NCBI RefSeq assembly: GCF_901709675.1
Contig: NC_051089.1
Location: 7,003,476-7,067,475 of the forward strand
Source: Syngnathus acus
Taxonomy: Eukaryota > Chordata > Actinopteri > Syngnathiformes > Syngnathidae
Direction: 5' to 3'
DNA: 64,000 nucleotides
A model generated the notes under the pieces. The model made no database searches and was not told where the DNA came from. It was given only the letters and a program-made list of their open reading frames with translations. Made by a program: the position numbers and the translations under genes. Positions 61,701 to 64,000 of the stretch are shown here, piece by piece (position 1 is the stretch's first letter; the number at the start of each line of letters is the position of its first letter).

Positions 61701-64000
61701 GTGAGAATGAGCATGATAATCAAGAGTTCAACGGGAATAAACAGGAACATTTAAACGAGATGAGGACCTGTCTGTCCCTGCCTCGGTGAATAGCACGCCT
61801 CTTCAGATGTACCCGGCGCGCACACACACCACAAGAAAACGACTCACACTTTTTTTTCTCCAGCTCGATTCTTTGGCACACAATGGGATAAAAGACACAC
61901 CAGACCACACTTCAGCACAACAAGTCGTGAACTCTCTCACACAAGCTCTCTGTCTATTGCGGGGACCTCGTGGCCCCGGGGTGGCCCTTCTTAAGCCCAG
62001 CAAGTTGGATTTTGAAGGACAGGCTCCACGCTGGGGGAAAGACAAACAGCGGAGACAGTAGGCCTTGGAAAAACTTTACACAACCTGTCACTCTGCCACC
62101 GTTTTCTCCTTAAATTCACTTTCGGGTCCAACGTTGTCCTTTTCCCCTTACAAATCTTTTCAGACTTTTGTAATACTTCAACAACGGACGCTTTTCTATT
62201 CAGCGACAGCGCACACTCACAGAATACCTTAGTTTGTGCTATAAACCGGAAATAAATATTTGATTTTCTAAATTGCTCAAAGTATTACTTTGAGAAAAAT
62301 CTGATCCCTTGAGCTCTTTTGTCTTACGTAGGCGGAGTTAATGGTCATGGGTGGTCCTGTGGGATCAGAAAAGCACTGAAGTGTCTTTTAACACTCATTT
62401 ACTGCACAACTAACCCCTTGTCAATCATCTATTTGTATCTTTTTTATATATACATATAGTTAGGTAGTTATATATTATAGTTGGGTTGAGAACTGTCAAT
62501 TTAAAGTGCAATGCAACGAGCACCTGCTCAGTTCAATTGTCCTAATGGGGCATCATATTCTTTCAAACCACATTAGCATGCCATTATTGTCAAATGGATA
62601 CTTGTGCATAATGGAAGCAGAAACCACCTCAAGGAAAGGATGTCTGTCTGCAGAGGCATACAATGAGGTGTCAAGATTGGATTTCTATTAAAAAATGAAA
62701 CTTGGGAGAACATAATTTCTTAGTATGTGTCAGTATTTCCGAGTGCTAACAAGTTCTCGTATAAAGACAGGATAAAGACCTTTTGTTAAAGCTCCATTAG
62801 AGTGACCTAACAACTACGACATGAAAGTAGGGAATTAGTTTCATAATGTATGCTCAGAAAGGACTGCATTTTACTTTCATTCACAGCTACTCCGCTATCC
62901 ATGTTGCACCAAACCAAAGTGCAGGACAAACCCAATGCATTTGATAACAACCACCAAATAAAAGGTTAAAAGCAGCTACCCTAATTAAGCATTGTTTGTA
63001 AAATCAAAAATCATTTTTTATATTTATGGTAAAAATAAAAACACCAGTATGTAGAAGCTTTTTGTTTCATCATACTTTTGGGGTGGCGACAAAAAAATAT
63101 TTCAATTTAAGAAATAATCCAAATATCACAGACTACCCATGAAACACTACTTTCTGCACGAATCAGACAAAACTAAATGAAACACAATCCATCTAAATCT
63201 CCAGCGTACAAAGTACACGGCCTTGTAATATTGTCCCAACCTACGGCCCATCTACTGGGGACCATAAAATACCATGGCAGATGGACGGATTGACCGTGGT
63301 GACGTCTTCCCAAAGACAGAATTTCCCCATTTGCACAGCCAGCCGCCATTACAGAGGCACTTAGCTTAAAGTCTCTCACACCCTTTAGCTCAGGTTTTAA
63401 GACTATTGTGGCAGATTGGCTGGTAAAAATCAATGTCGTCATTGTGGAAGTGAGCAAGAGATTAGCAGCTAGTTAGCAGTAGTGAAGGACGGCAGCTGGC
63501 ACCATTAACCTCCCCGCCTCTCACACTTACACACACGCACACAGGAAATACAGTTAGGTCGTCAGTGAATCACAAAAGCGCTGCTCTGCAAAACAAGTTG
63601 CATGAATGCTAAATGATCTATTTCAACACTGTAAGGATTTAATATGTATTGTTTACAATTCATGCACTGAATAGTTGTGGTGAAATTATTGGACATTATC
63701 GAAACATGGTAGGAGAATAACGTGACATACTGTTATTTTTACCAGGAGGTGAACGTACAAGCATGGCACGGCGGCACAAAAATAATCCATCATCGCATCC
63801 ACAAAGTGACTGCCATCAGTCGCCTCAATTCCGAAAAAAAAAAAAAAAATGACTTTGCGAATCAGGCTCTTAAATTCCTTGCCATTTTTACCACATGAAT
63901 TCACGACAATACATAGTGACAAAGCATTGTCCTGCAGTTGTTTACGCACACGCTGTAGTTCAACAAAACAGGAGTCCAATAACACAAGGTCACCGCAAAT
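55751..64000 (-). other. fzd3: probable fzd3 intron 1 and upstream DNA, no gene seen
   Basis: In 8.25 kb I found no exon on either strand, including none for the missing start of frizzled-3. Small simple repeats occur: (AAAT)n at 56178-56202, (GT)n at 57943-57961, a C-then-T run at 59069-59091, a T run at about 60470-60486 and an A run at about 63834-63849. Conserved non-coding elements could be present but cannot be seen without comparison. Confidence 0.45.

Noticed and set aside
55751-64000. Open frames of 60-110 codons, including 59505-59834 and 63173-63457
   Set aside because: They have no recognisable domain, poor splice context and low-complexity composition.

Overview
The window looks like teleost fish nuclear DNA. 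Genes are intron-rich with short GT-AG introns and vertebrate-only proteins. Typical fish repeats are present: an ATCC-tailed dispersed repeat, a LINE-like tail ending in a TTTGAC microsatellite, and hAT and Tc1/pogo-like MITEs. The species cannot be fixed from the sequence. All exon boundaries were placed by eye from splice signals, phase and remembered family similarity; no search was run.

Layout: (1) 1-3464, no certain gene. (2) 3465-6641 (+), a PWWP3A/MUM1-like chromatin protein with its 5' end unresolved. (3) 10145-23075 (+), ahctf1/ELYS, the nucleoporin that seeds nuclear pores on chromatin, including one probable U12-type intron. (4) 24058-43620, a tandem array of an unusual lectin gene: one remnant and three intact-looking copies. 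(5) 44480-50606 (+), a kinesin-3 motor of the KIF28 type. (6) 55750-51999 (-), frizzled-3, convergent with the kinesin; its first coding exon is not in the window. (7) 55751-64000, probably fzd3 intron 1, with nothing recognisable.

The most interesting part is the lectin array. Copies 1 and 3 encode a signal peptide, a C-type lectin domain with EPN and WND calcium/sugar motifs, a Thr/Pro/Cys-rich mucin-like stalk, and a galectin domain. The spliced models close in frame (412 and 552 residues). Copy 2 has lost exactly the three C-type lectin exons by a genomic deletion; the flanking introns are both phase 1, so it still reads as signal peptide-stalk-galectin (286 residues). Copy 0 is a remnant in which the 5' flank is fused to the last exon. 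In the galectin domain several sugar-binding positions are replaced, so the calcium-dependent domain is the likelier sugar reader.

Between copies 2 and 3 lies a nested palindrome of about 3.9 kb (foldback-like) with a 235-bp hairpin-containing tandem array at its centre. It removed the normal poly(A) signal of copy 2. Duplications, deletions and insertions in this cluster can be ordered relative to one another, including a solo LTR whose empty site is preserved in the neighbouring unit.
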